Shown here: in pieces, positions 52,846 to 61,646 of the stretch | How positions within the stretch are numbered: position 1 is the stretch's first letter | Layout: each line of letters begins with the position of its first letter | Translations under genes and position numbers: made by a program | DNA from: Lucinisca nassula | Taxonomy: Eukaryota; Mollusca; Bivalvia; Lucinida; Lucinidae | NCBI GenBank assembly: GCA_963580285.1 | Contig: OY757013.1 | Span: 129,887,027 to 129,951,026 of the forward strand | DNA length: 64,000 nucleotides | Reading direction: 5' to 3' | Notes under the pieces: generated by a model | Told to the model about the DNA's origin: nothing | Seen by the model: only the letters and a program-made list of their open reading frames with translations | Database searches by the model: none

Positions 52846-53163
52846 TCACGAAAAGATGCCTACATAATTCTGACCCCCTTGAACCCCACTTTTATATGGT
52901 AAAACGGATGTTTGCAGGGGTAAATCTTATTTTTCTTATTTCCACTCTAAAATATAGATTATGGGTACTCGTTAGAACCGCCTCTATAAAATATAGATTA
53001 TGGGTACTCGTTAGAACCGCCTCGATGAGGCGGCTCTAACTTGAACCCACAATCTATACGTATTTTGAGCAGAAATAAGAAAACTATCACAATTTTGTTT
53101 CTTACACTTTGCCTTTTTCGGCGATAAAATTTACAATGTATTTGTATAGGCGTGTTTTCGTAA
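52846..53163 (-). mobile_element. MITE-A copy 22 with duplicated arm
   Basis: ATAGATTATGGGTACTCGTT with AGAACCGCCTC is present twice in a row (52956-52985 and 52991-53021), a 36-bp direct duplication ending at the palindrome centre. Ends are otherwise normal. Confidence 0.93.
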
Positions 53164-53534
53164 TAAGATAGCAAGGCATTTGCTTCTTTATCAGAGCTGG
53201 GTATAACGTTGATAACGTAGAGGTCTCGTTCAATGACTTGAGATGCTGCAGTGTGACAAATGAAATAAAAAATCATTTTTGTTAAGAGTTAAATTCAGCA
53301 TAATTGCCGAACGGGTCGTCTCAAATGAATATACTTGAAGCAGTAAGATGTGTGTTTACATGTCCGTTTTGCTGGATCCATAAGACATAAACCTCACTTG
53401 AAATATCGACCTTTCCCATAAAGCCCCGCTTGGAGGAAGGCTTTCTCAATAACCGGAAAAAGGCAAATGCATGAAGTCGAAATCTTGCTAAAACTCTTGT
53501 TAGGTCAATGATCTCGAACGGAGTAGATACTAGA
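53164..53534. other. No recognised feature
   Basis: Unique spacer; no gene recognised. Confidence 0.5.
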
Positions 53535-53975
53535 CAAAACAGAAGTGTAGGCACTGATAAGGAATCGATGCAAATACCCAAACCCTCCAATTAGAGACAC
53601 AAAAGGGAAAGAAACACGAAAAAAAAAACTAATCCCTAATGAAAACATGACAAGCGGAAAGCCAAAAGGACAGTTACCTTCCAACAAAATGGCCAAATGG
53701 CTATCCAAAATACGAGGACTGTTCAAATATGAATGCAAGTAGAACGTTTTCTCATGCACTAATGCGAAAATCACCTGGAAATAAATATCACAGCGTAGAA
53801 TTTTTTTTTACCTATACATTGATACTAAACATGTCCGTGCTCTTTAGCCATGTATATCGTTCGATAAACACTGTCTACTCTTGTATACTAATACAAACCA
53901 TGGTTGGAAGAAGGTCAGAGTACGCCGTTGAAATACGGTCCTATATTAAGAATCGTTGTATTCTTGGTATACGGT

Positions 53976-54413
53976 GCAAATAAAAATCAAAAATGAGTTC
54001 CTTTAAGAGCAATGAAAACATTCATAAGAAAGAAGATGGGTCATACTACGTAGTTTCGGCTAATAAAGCCTCATCAGTGACCATGTAATGATCCGGCAAA
54101 GAAAGCAAGAGGAACTATACTGCAATTTTGCGAATTTTGAATAGGCAGTCGATTCAAGACTGATATAAATCAAAATGGGGTCCAAATAATTAAAAACCTG
54201 TCTAGAATATGAGTCTAAACCAATAATTTAGATCTGATTTCTCAGAATATTCACGCCGATCTCATAGGACCAAAAGTAAAATATAAACTGCACTATGGTT
54301 GATGTACGGGGATACGTTTTACGGCCGCCACACGGCACAACACCAGCTGCAGTGAAGGCAAATAAAAATCAAAAATGAGTTCCGAAAACATTCATAAGAA
54401 AGAAGATGGGTCA
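53976..54413 (-). mobile_element. Retrozyme-like insertion in mariner
   Basis: One 370-bp unit plus 68 nt of a second. RNA-sense 5' end at 54413 is exactly the hammerhead cleavage position (TGACCC..., after which host sequence TTTTTGATG follows instead of TACTACGTAG). RNA-sense 3' end at 53976 matches the 27107 end. A 12-bp gap (TTTAAGAGCAAT) marks the terminal copy. Confidence 0.88.
54038..54083 (-). ncRNA. Hammerhead ribozyme (383-type)
   Basis: Same as the ribozyme at 27169 with an intact core, helix II GGCT/AGCC and helix III ACTAC/GTAGT. Helix I has lost its outer pair (TGGTCA with TGACCC) and keeps five pairs, so activity is plausible. Confidence 0.9.
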
Positions 54414-54429
54414 TTTTTGATGAAATATG

Positions 54430-55375
54430 TTCGGTTTATGGGCATAATGAAATGTCTTTTCCGACAGTTTTTCGTTGGTGTAAGAAATTCAGCTGTGGGC
54501 TAGGCTCAACAGAAGATGCACAACATGATCGTCGGCCGAAAAGAGCAACATCTGCCAAGAATGTTGCTAGAGTGCAAGAAACAGTTGCTACCGATGCACG
54601 ATACACCACTAGGCAAATAGCTAGTATGGTTGGCATCTCATTAAGAGCAGCTCATACAATTCTGAAGCGGGATTTGAAAATGAGAATGATCTGTGCTAGA
54701 TGGACTCCTCATCTGTTGACAGATGAGCATAAAAAGACACGCGTTCAGTGCGCCATGAAGTTGCTTAAAAAAGTTTCCAAATTACAATGCACGGTCTTTC
54801 GCTAATGTCGTCACAGGTGCCGAGACATGGGTTCACTTTTTTGAGCAAAAACGAAAGATTCAGAACAAAATATGGGCAACAAAGTATTGCAAAAGACCAT
54901 GCATTGCAAAGCGGACCATGAGCGTCAAGAAGGTAATGTATGCCATATTCTGTTCAAATCAGGGCCCTGCTATTCAGAATCTGTAAATGCGAAGTTTTAC
55001 AAGAATAAAGTTCTTCGAAAATCGAAGAAATATTTCAAAGAACGAAGACCCGCAACTGGTTTGGCCAATGTCAGATTGCTACATGATAATGCGTCATCGC
55101 CTAAGGCGTTAATTGTGCAAGACTATCTGAAGCAGGAAAAGGTTGTTGAACTCCCTCAACCCCCGTATTCCCCTGACCTTGCCCCGTGTGACTTTTTTTT
55201 TGTTCCCGCGGCTGAAAAAAATACCTTTCTGGTCGAAAAGTTGTACAGCGCAGACACCTCGGTTCTGCAATATTCCAGTGCCTTAATAGTATACCTCGAA
55301 AAGACTACCAAAATGCATTCAATGATTGGATCAGAAAACTGAAAGTTTGTATATCTGTTAAAGGGGAATACTTTG
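54430..55375 (+). pseudogene. Mariner transposase, broken
   Basis: It would cut and paste mariner DNA at TA. The N part (54452-54805) has the helix-turn-helix with QIASMVGISLRAAHTIL. Catalytic motif 1, usually TGDE, reads TGAE (54813-54824), so the first Asp is Ala. Motif 2 is LLHDNAS; motif 3 is PYSPDLAPCDFF, with 34 residues between Asp 2 and Asp 3 (DD34D). Frameshifts lie near 54802, 54975 and in the T run at 55191-55200. It cannot make active enzyme. Confidence 0.93.
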
Positions 55376-55495
55376 AGGGGACAAAATAGTTTTTTCATCG
55401 AAATCAATCACGGAATCATTTTTATGTGCTTAGTTGCATTCATATTTGAACAGTCCTCGTAATAATAATAAAGTTATAAGCAATACATATCTGAC

Positions 55496-55677
55496 AAAAC
55501 TAACGATAACTCGCCAGGTATCATATCAATGAATAAGATTCTGCTCTGGTATCTGATGATCATGTCTATTGCCCTTAAATAGTCGCTGTGTCGTCTCTTT
55601 GCAACCGTATGTCTTGCAATTTTAGATACAGAAAATAAAGCCTTGTCCTGCTGAATAAATATCTGTAACATCACAGA
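55496..55677. other. No recognised feature
   Basis: Short unique spacer between the mariner-bearing tail and SINE S4. Confidence 0.45.
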
Positions 55678-55850
55678 AGCCTCCGTGGTGTAGTGGTTTT
55701 GCTACTCGCCTTGTAAACCAGAGGTCGCAGGATCGACCCCGGGCTTCTCCAGACTTCTGGATATGTCTTTAAACCGAGGTCCCGTCTCCGTATGACCTTA
55801 GATGTTGGTGAGATGCAAAACTCAAAGACTTACTCACTCTGTAACAACAC
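55678..55850 (+). repeat. SINE S4, tRNA-headed
   Basis: GCCTCCGTGGTGTAGTGGTT (A box), GCTACTCGCCTTGTAAACCA, CAGGATCGACCCCGG (B box), then GAGGTCCCGTCTCCGTATGA and TTGGTGAGATGCAAAACTCA. A head that resembles a tRNA is joined to a non-tRNA body, so it is not a tRNA gene. Confidence 0.85.
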
Positions 55851-55864
55851 TCATTTTCGACCAT

Positions 55865-56050
55865 CAGCCTGTCTGCAAAACAAATTACTTGACATAATTT
55901 ATTTATTCAGAATTGCAGATAGAATTACAAACAGTGTGTATCCTGATCGGGACCAGATGGCCTTTTCTTCAGAAGGCATCTGATCAGACTTTTCACTGTT
56001 TTCAAAAATAGGTTTTATCGTGTTCAGCGGGATACTGGTTAGGAGGGATT
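55865..56050. mobile_element. MITE-F copy
   Basis: ACAAATTACTTGACATAATT, AACAGTGTGTATCCTGATCG, core ATGGCCTTTTCTTCAGAAGG, CATCTGATCAGACTTTTCAC, GTGTTCAGCGGGATA. Confidence 0.75.
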
Positions 56051-56109
56051 TATTTTAAACAAACTAAAGAATTGCATAAGGTCACCTCTGATGACTACGA
56101 AGCTCCATT

Positions 56110-56335
56110 TTTGGACTTACTTTTAACCCTTCTCTTGCTGAATATTCATTTAAGCCACACCCATTTCAGTCTATCAACCAATCAAACTACTTGATGTAAT
56201 TTATTCCTACAAATTCATAAACTGAATGCCAAACAGTGTAGATCCTGATCAGATGGCTTCTTCAGAAGCCATCTGATCTTGATCTACACTGTTTCCAAAG
56301 ATAGGGGTTGTCGTGAACAATAAGGGTTAACTGGA
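56110..56335. mobile_element. MITE-F, best copy
   Basis: ACCCTTCTCTTGCTGAATAT, ATCAACCAATCAAACTACTT, TAAACTGAATGCCAAACAGT, core GATCAGATGGCTTCTTCAGA with mirror AGCCATCTGATC, then GATCTACACTGTTTCCAAAG and GTGAACAATAAGGGTTAA. Confidence 0.82.
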
Positions 56336-56339
56336 TCTA

Positions 56340-57350
56340 CATGTAATGGTACTGTCTTCGAAAATTTATGATAAAAGAGAATTTCAATTGTGAGATTGTA
56401 TTTTTTTTTCCTTTCTTGGATAGTGACGTCCCAAAGGCTGTCTTATTTGGTTTAAATGTCGTATCTTATTCGTTTTGCTAGAGCTTGTTGTCACGTTTAT
56501 GACTTTAACGATCGAAACAGAATTTTAACAGAACAACTTCTAAAACAGGGCTCTCGGTATCATAAACTGCGGAAAACATTTTCAAAATTTTATCGTCTAT
56601 ATTGAGACGTTACTTCTAATTCTAACACAGCGCGCCTATATAGTCAATGGAGAATAGCTGTGTTTTGTTCTACAACAGATCACGACAAGGAAGAGCGTGA
56701 CAAGTGACGTCATTAAAACTGCCAACTGTCACTAGTCGATTTCCTTGACGTCGGACGGTGTAACGTCATTTTCTCGCATCGAAAACGTTAGAAAAGGGTA
56801 TAAATGCATGTGTTTCAGTCGATAATTTTAGCGGGATTTCTTCTAACAATGGCGAAAAGTTGTGATATTTTGAAGGAAACAAGAGCATTATTACCGATTT
56901 TCAGCCTGTTAGAATCGAAATAGATCAGCTCTAGTTTGTGATTTGTTGAGTAATAAATCACAGTTTGTCGGTCAGTTGTAAGTAGCTCGTGATTTGATCT
57001 ACTTTACAACTGACCTCCAAAATGTGATTAATTACCCAACAAATCACAGTTAGAGCTGGTCTTTTTCTTAAATATAACCTATCTTTGAAGACGCATTTGC
57101 AGCAGGGACTGTCGGAACCTGCATTTTATGGGGATATAGGTTATAAATTCAGACGAATACTAGGAAGTGGTATTTTTCTTGTCAGTTCAGGAAAATAGAT
57201 GCGACACACAAGTTTTAAACCAAAATGGTTTTAGCGTGGATATTATACGCGTGTTTGGTTGGCGACCCTTTAACAGTGGATAGCTTTACTTCGTTCTTCG
57301 GTTGCACGGCGTTGGGCTGGACTTCGGACTCTATGATGTTCACACCTTAA
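56340..57350 (+). pseudogene. Clade-2 Penelope-like RT, split by MITE-C
   Basis: 56380-56610 matches the FPFLDSDVP, SYSF and YHKLRKTFSKF region; 57066-57345 matches LQQGLSEPAFYGDIGYKFRR and the C-terminal CTALGWTSDSM. It differs clearly from the main clade (for example G-Y-K instead of V-Y-K; CTALG instead of CTPVG). MITE-C lies between the parts. Confidence 0.72.
56624..57065 (+). mobile_element. MITE-C copy 1
   Basis: From CTAACACAGCGCGCCTATAT to CCCAACAAATCACAGTTAGA and GCTGGTCTTTTTCTT. Shared with 58205-58640 in reverse. The strong GACAAATCACG hairpin of the other copies is replaced by GTGATTTGATCTACTTTACA. Confidence 0.75.
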
Positions 57351-57919
57351 TCTTTTGAATTCAAGAGGGGACGGATCCCGATATTTAATGGTTTCGACCC
57401 TCCGTGATCTAACTCAACTCCATCTAACTGGTGATTTTCTTCAGCTCTCTTGGTTGGCTTATTCGCGAAGTTAAGCAACGGAGACGGTTAGTACCTAGAT
57501 GGATGATACCGTTGCTTGACTTCGTGGACGACCCGGCATACGCTACAATTGTATTACCGTAATCTATACATGATCGTTTTACTTTGTATCTTATTATGGC
57601 ACACAGTTTAGCTAGAACGCCTCCATGCAGATCATTTATTTTATTATGTTATTATGTTTGATACGGCACTGGACTGAGGGCGAGGGTTGAAATGTTATAA
57701 ACTTCGGAGTTGAAGCCTTGAAGCCCCCTTTCACACCCTCAAGTAGTTTTTCAAGGCGGTCTTTCTTTGCAGTGTCTTATTTGTTAGTTGCCTTTTTTGT
57801 CGTTGTTTCATGTTTCGTCTGATGTTTGTGTGTGTGCCTCCATGTCGCTTTCTTCTTTAGGTGACTTGATGGCTGCGTTCTTCGATTGTGGCCTTCCCTT
57901 TGTGACATTTTTGTACTTA
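57351..57919 (+). mobile_element. Clade-2 PLE tail with 5S-like block
   Basis: 57468-57530 (CGAAGTTAAGCAACGGAGAC, GGTTAGTACCTAGATGGATG) resembles the 3' half of 5S rRNA (AAGTTAAGCAACG...GGTTAGTACTTGGATGGGTGA). Later parts (GGACTGAGGGCGAGGGTTGA, TTTTTCAAGGCGGTCTTTCT) parallel the main tail's GAAGTAAGGGCGAGGATTGT and CCAAGGCGGTTCTTCT. Confidence 0.6.
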
Positions 57920-58090
57920 AGAAATAGATCAGCTCTTACTGTGATTTGTTGTGTAATAAATCACAATTTGGAGGTCAGTCGTAAAGTAGACAAATCACGA
58001 GCGCGTAGCGCGCGTGATTTGTCTACTTACAACTGACCGACATTCAGTTTTATTGAGCTGTGATTGGTTGCAGAATAAAACACAGTTATT
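57920..58090 (-). mobile_element. MITE-C short derivative
   Basis: AGATCAGCTCTTACTGTGAT, then the hairpin GACAAATCACGAGCGCGTAG / CGCGCGTGATTTGTC, and TGGTTGCAGAATAAAACACA. The inner part of the element is missing. Confidence 0.75.
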
Positions 58091-58204
58091 TTGCATTGCC
58101 TATCCAAGGCATAGGTTTTGGATACTCGCTAGATCACCCAAAACCTATCTTTGGTGTATGGATAAGAGAAAACTTATCTTTTTGAGGTATGAAAGAATTC
58201 ACAA
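58091..58204. mobile_element. MITE-B-related fragment
   Basis: GGCATAGGTTTTGGATACTC, GCTAGATCACCCAAAACCTA, then GGATAAGAGAAAACTTATCT and GAGGTATGAAAGAATTCACA. It is the single-copy form of the block amplified at 58894. Confidence 0.65.
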
Positions 58205-58640
58205 TATCAAGGTCAGTTGTAAAGTAGACAAATCACGAGCGCGTAGCGCGCGTGATTTGTCTACTTACAACTGACCGACAAACTGTGATTTATTACCCAA
58301 CAAATCACTGGCTAGAGCTGATCTATTTCGATTCTAACACGCTGAAAATCGGCAATAATGTTGTTGTTTCCTTCAAAATCTCACAACTTTTCGCCATTGT
58401 TAGAAGAAATCCCGCTAAAATTATCGACTGAAACACATGCATTTACATCCTTTTCTAACGTTCTCGATGCGAGAAAATGACGTTACACCGACTAACGTCA
58501 AGTAAATCGACTAGTGACGTCATAAATTTGCAGTTTTTAATGACGTCACACGTCACCCTCTTCCGAGCTGTGATTGGTTGCAGAATAAAACACAGTTATT
58601 TTGCATTGCCTATATAGGCGCGCTGTGTTAGAATAGTGTG
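58205..58640 (-). mobile_element. MITE-C copy 2
   Basis: Hairpin GTAGACAAATCACGAGCGCG / mirror; then TTTCGATTCTAACACGCTGA, CTCACAACTTTTCGCCATTG, ATTATCGACTGAAACACATG, ACTAGTGACGTCAT, and end TATATAGGCGCGCTGTGTTA. Confidence 0.82.
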
Positions 58641-58794
58641 CAATGCCCAAGCAGCGAAAATACGCGTAATGGTGTAGATTTGACGTCGCGAATGCACTGG
58701 CAGATCTGGATTTTAAATGTTCGCAAATGACAAAAACATTTTTCTCACGCGATAACTCAGTTATTACACGGGGTAGTTATCATGTGAACAAGTC

Positions 58795-59085
58795 TACACC
58801 TTTCTTTATACTATATAGAGAAAACTGGGTTTACGGAGGTAAACATTTCTGCTCCAAGGCATATGTTTTGGATACTCGCTAGATCACCCAAAACCTATCT
58901 TTGGTGTATAGATAAGAGAAAACCTATCTTTGGTGTATAGATAAGAGAAAACCTATCTTTGGTGTATAGATAAGAGAAAACCTATCTTTGGTGTATAGAT
59001 AAGAGAAAACCTATCTTTGGTGTATAGATAAGAGAAAACTTATCTTTTTGAGGTATGAAAGAATGCACAATATCAAACGGATATT
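58795..59085. mobile_element. MITE-B relative with internal expansion
   Basis: CACCTTTCTTTATACTATAT, ACTGGGTTTACGGAGGTAAA, GGATACTCGCTAGATCACCC, five 29-bp repeats, then AACTTATCTTTTTGAGGTAT. The usual AACCGCC core is replaced by CTAGATCACCCAAAACC. Confidence 0.7.
58894..59038. repeat. 29-bp tandem repeat, five copies
   Basis: Five identical units start at 58894, 58923, 58952, 58981 and 59010, each CCTATCTTTGGTGTATAGAT plus AAGAGAAAA. Confidence 0.97.
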
Positions 59086-59119
59086 GTCGTTATGGCTATC
59101 AAATGCTCTACTGAGAAAT

Positions 59120-59235
59120 AGAGGATCTTACACGAGTGGTCATTTCATATGAAATTTATGAAACGAGCCTTCGGCGAGTTTCATAAATTTCATATGAAAT
59201 GACCACGAGTGTAAGATTCTCTTTATCATATGACT
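59120..59235. mobile_element. MITE-D copy 1
   Basis: Long hairpin: CACGAGTGGTCATTTCATAT, GAAATTTATGAAACGAGCC / GGCGAGTTTCATAAATTTC and mirror. Ends GAGGATCTTACA and TGTAAGATTCTCTTTATCAT. Confidence 0.8.
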
Positions 59236-59526
59236 ACTTTAAATTGGATTCTATCGCCTTTAAATTCGACAATTTTTCTGCAAAAAAAATGCATTGTTGA
59301 CATGGACGTCGTCATGACGTTACTTAATCCCGCCAAAGTGTTATTACACGTGTGGTCATACGATTTTTATTACACTACGTTATCCACTGCTTATCAACGA
59401 CTTCATATGATAAAACATCATATTAATTGCACCGTCACAAGCAAAGGCTTAATTCATCATAGTGTGGGTTTATTTTCTAGTCATTTGGGATCATCGACTC
59501 CATTGCGAATTTATGAAAATGTTTGA

Positions 59527-59572
59527 GGGTCACTGATGAGGCCTACATCGTCAAAACTAGATAGTCTGGCCC
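59527..59572 (+). ncRNA. Decayed hammerhead ribozyme
   Basis: GGGTCA and CTGATGA are intact and helix I pairs with TGGCCC, but GAA reads AAA and helices II and III each have a mismatch. Length is still 46 nt. Confidence 0.78.
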
Positions 59573-59789
59573 TGAAATATCTTGTACACTCCACAGTTTT
59601 CAAAGCTGTTTTGAAGTTCTTGCTGCCAAAGGATTAATTTTCTCAAGAACATATTTAACTTCACAACAGCTTGTGGTCAGGGAATGTGCGGCGGCCGTTA
59701 AAAGTCTCCTTGCCCTTCGTCATAGTGTGTGTTTATTTTCTAGTCCTTTGGAAACATTGACTCCATTGCGGACTTATGACAATGCTCGG

Positions 59790-59835
59790 GGGTCCATGAT
59801 GCGGGATAATTGGCCGAAACTAGCTGGTCTGGCCC
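59790..59835 (+). ncRNA. Decayed hammerhead ribozyme
   Basis: The core CTGATGA reads ATGATGC and helix I GGGTCC; GAA and most of helix III (ACTAGCTGGT) remain. Inactive by known rules. Confidence 0.72.
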
Positions 59836-59949
59836 AGCAAAAAACAAACTTGAACACACCATAGGATTCTCTAGCTTGATTTACCTTCGGACATGTTCGT
59901 TCATAGACGACTCAAATCATCATTAGGATAACACACCTGTGTGGTATTT

Positions 59950-60130
59950 AGAGGTATTTAGAGGATCTCACGTGAGTGTTCATGCATTATTGAATTAATT
60001 AAACGAGCTTAGGAAAAGGGATAATATGCTAGGCTTTGCCGAGCATTTTATCCCTTTTCTCAACGAGTTTAATAAACTAAATGACATATGAACACTCATG
60101 TAAGATTCTATTTATCATATGACATATAAA
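59950..60130. mobile_element. MITE-D copy 2
   Basis: Ends GAGGATCTCACGTGAGTGTT and AACACTCATGTAAGATTCTA, with inner arms GAAAAGGGATAATATGCT / AGCATTTTATCCCTTTTC. The arms differ in sequence from copy 1 although the ends match. Confidence 0.75.
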
Positions 60131-60404
60131 ACGCTTTGTATTCACAAATGTTTAACAAAAATGTCAACATTCCTCCATTAGTAAACGCAACGTCGTTAAG
60201 GACGCCGTACTTGTAACATTATGGGGCGTATCTAACTAATTTGAATATTCAATCCATCAGCGGATTGCCGACTTTAATACATGGCGTTACTACATTCTCA
60301 GACGCGACGCCATACGATAAAATGCTTTCTTACCGAATATTATAGTAAAACTAAAAGCCTTTCTTAAGGAACACTGATTTTAGTTTTGTTTCTTTTTCTT
60401 ATGT
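60131..60404. other. No recognised feature
   Basis: Spacer resembling the sequence after MITE-D copy 1 only loosely; nothing recognised. Confidence 0.45.
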
Positions 60405-60735
60405 CTATTTCAAACTTCTTAATCAGGGTTATCGGTATCACAAACTACGCAAAGCCTTTTCAAAGTTTTATAGACGGCATTCCGATTTAATTCCGATTCT
60501 ATGGTGACTTAGTATATAAATTTAGAAAAAAAACATGCCTGTAATGACTTTAGTACCCAATTTCGTAAAATCGTTCGTCGATATATATAGATTGGGTAAA
60601 ACATCAATATTATAAAACATCCTGCATGCATGGTGGTTAACCCAATCACGGTTGGCAACTTTGCTTCCCTCTTTGATTGCACACCGGTGGGTCGGGCTTA
60701 AGATTATATGACGGTTCGAGCGTAAAAACATAAAT
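60405..60735 (+). pseudogene. Penelope-like RT fragment
   Basis: CTTAATCAGGGTTATCGGTA, TCACAAACTACGCAAAGCCT, AGTTTTATAGACGGCATTCC match YHKLRKAFSKFYRRHSD; the C-terminal TTGATTGCACACCGGTGGGT matches NCTPVG. The middle has a deletion. Confidence 0.75.
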
Positions 60736-60759
60736 GGAATTTTATTTTATTTTAGTATT

Positions 60760-61318
60760 CTTTATGTTGGTTGGCACCTGAAGCTCCGTCTTTGGCCGGG
60801 CCCCTCGGAGTTTTACTGTTGGTTTTCGTTTGCTCCAGCAATTCTGTTGTTATATGCTGTCGAGTCCTCAACCTTGTTTCATCTCTGTAGTATTTTTTTA
60901 TTTGTATGTTCTCGGAGATGTTACACTGATGAGTTAGGAAGCCTTCATGCGCACTTAACAAAATTAGTGTATACCGCGACAGAAGTAAGGGCGAGGATTA
61001 TGGTCATGTAAAATCAATTTAAGCACCCCCCCCCCCCAGTGGAATTCTTTCCAATGACCGTTCCAAGGCGGTTCTTCTGTGGCGGTTTATTTATGTTGTT
61101 GTTTGTTAATACTTACTGTGTGTATCACTTGTGTCTTTTTATTTTGGATGGCCATTTGGCCATTTTGTGGGAAAGTAACTGTCCTTATGGCCATCCTTTG
61201 TTTAGGTTTCCATTATGGTCTGGGCGCTTCATGTTTGTGCTTCGTTCCCTTTGGTGTCTTTGATGGATGGAGTAAGTTAATTGTATCGATTCCTGATCTT
61301 TGTTTTACTTCTACTTTT
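60760..61318 (+). mobile_element. PLE tail following RT
   Basis: Full tail from TTTATGTTGGTTGGCACCTG to GTTTTACTTCTACTTT, with a C run at 61025-61037. RT sequence starts directly after its end. Confidence 0.87.
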
Positions 61319-61620
61319 AATTTCAAATATCAATGTCGGACTTAAATCTCTCCTGCAACAAGGTCTATCGGAAACAGAATTTTATGGTGACTTAGTACAC
61401 AAATTCAGAAAACTATATAATTGTATGACTTCAGTACCCAATTTCGTAAAATCAATATTCGGTATAAAAAGATTGGGTACAACAAAAATGTTATACGACA
61501 GACTGCATGCATGGTAGTAACCAAATCACGGTTGACAGCTTTGCTTCCCTCTTTAATTGCACGCCGGTGGGTCAGGCCTCATATTCTATGAGCTTCCAGC
61601 GAAAAGGTATACTGAGAATA
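61319..61620 (+). pseudogene. Penelope-like RT C-terminal part
   Basis: Starts at AATTTCAAATATCAATGTCG and includes SLLQQGLSETEFYGDLVHKF and FGIKRLGTTKMLYDRL, then GCACGCCGGTGGGT. It abuts the previous tail, giving a head-to-tail arrangement. Confidence 0.8.
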
Positions 61621-61646
61621 AGAGAGAACCAGTGCTTCAGCTGAAG

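Larger units (their letters stand above)
53711..55461 (+). mobile_element. Mariner transposon, 28-bp perfect inverted repeats
   Basis: The left end TACGAGGACTGTTCAAATAT (28 bp in all, to 53738) is matched exactly by the complement at 55434-55461, including the TA target duplication. Without the retrozyme inserted at 53976-54413 the element is about 1.3 kb, the usual mariner size. Perfect repeats beside a broken transposase suggest that it could have been moved in trans, or that decay is recent. Confidence 0.93.
53535..55495 (-). mobile_element. PLE tail split by mariner
   Basis: Minus tail 53535-53710 (TAGGCACTGATAAGGAATCG, GCGGAAAGCCAAAAGGACAG, GGCTATCCAAAA) resumes after the mariner as ATAATAATAAAGTTATAAGC, AATACATA. 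TA flanks both mariner ends. Confidence 0.82.
59430..59870 (+). mobile_element. Decayed retrozyme-like dimer
   Basis: Two head-to-tail units, 263 bp apart, in plus orientation. Each has CATAGTGTG..TTTATTTTCTAGTC, CTCCATTGCG, then a hammerhead. Units differ at many sites, so it is old. The ATCTTGTACACTCC and GGCGGCCGTTAAAAGTCTCC blocks match the 260-bp family. Confidence 0.82.

Noticed and set aside
53321..53774. 89-residue frames on the minus strand
   Set aside because: They read through PLE-tail sequence; one runs over the mariner boundary.
3440..61010. CTGATGAG in PLE tails (CACTGATGAGTTAGGAGGCC) as a hammerhead
   Set aside because: No GAAA follows at the right distance and helix II cannot close, so the core is incomplete.
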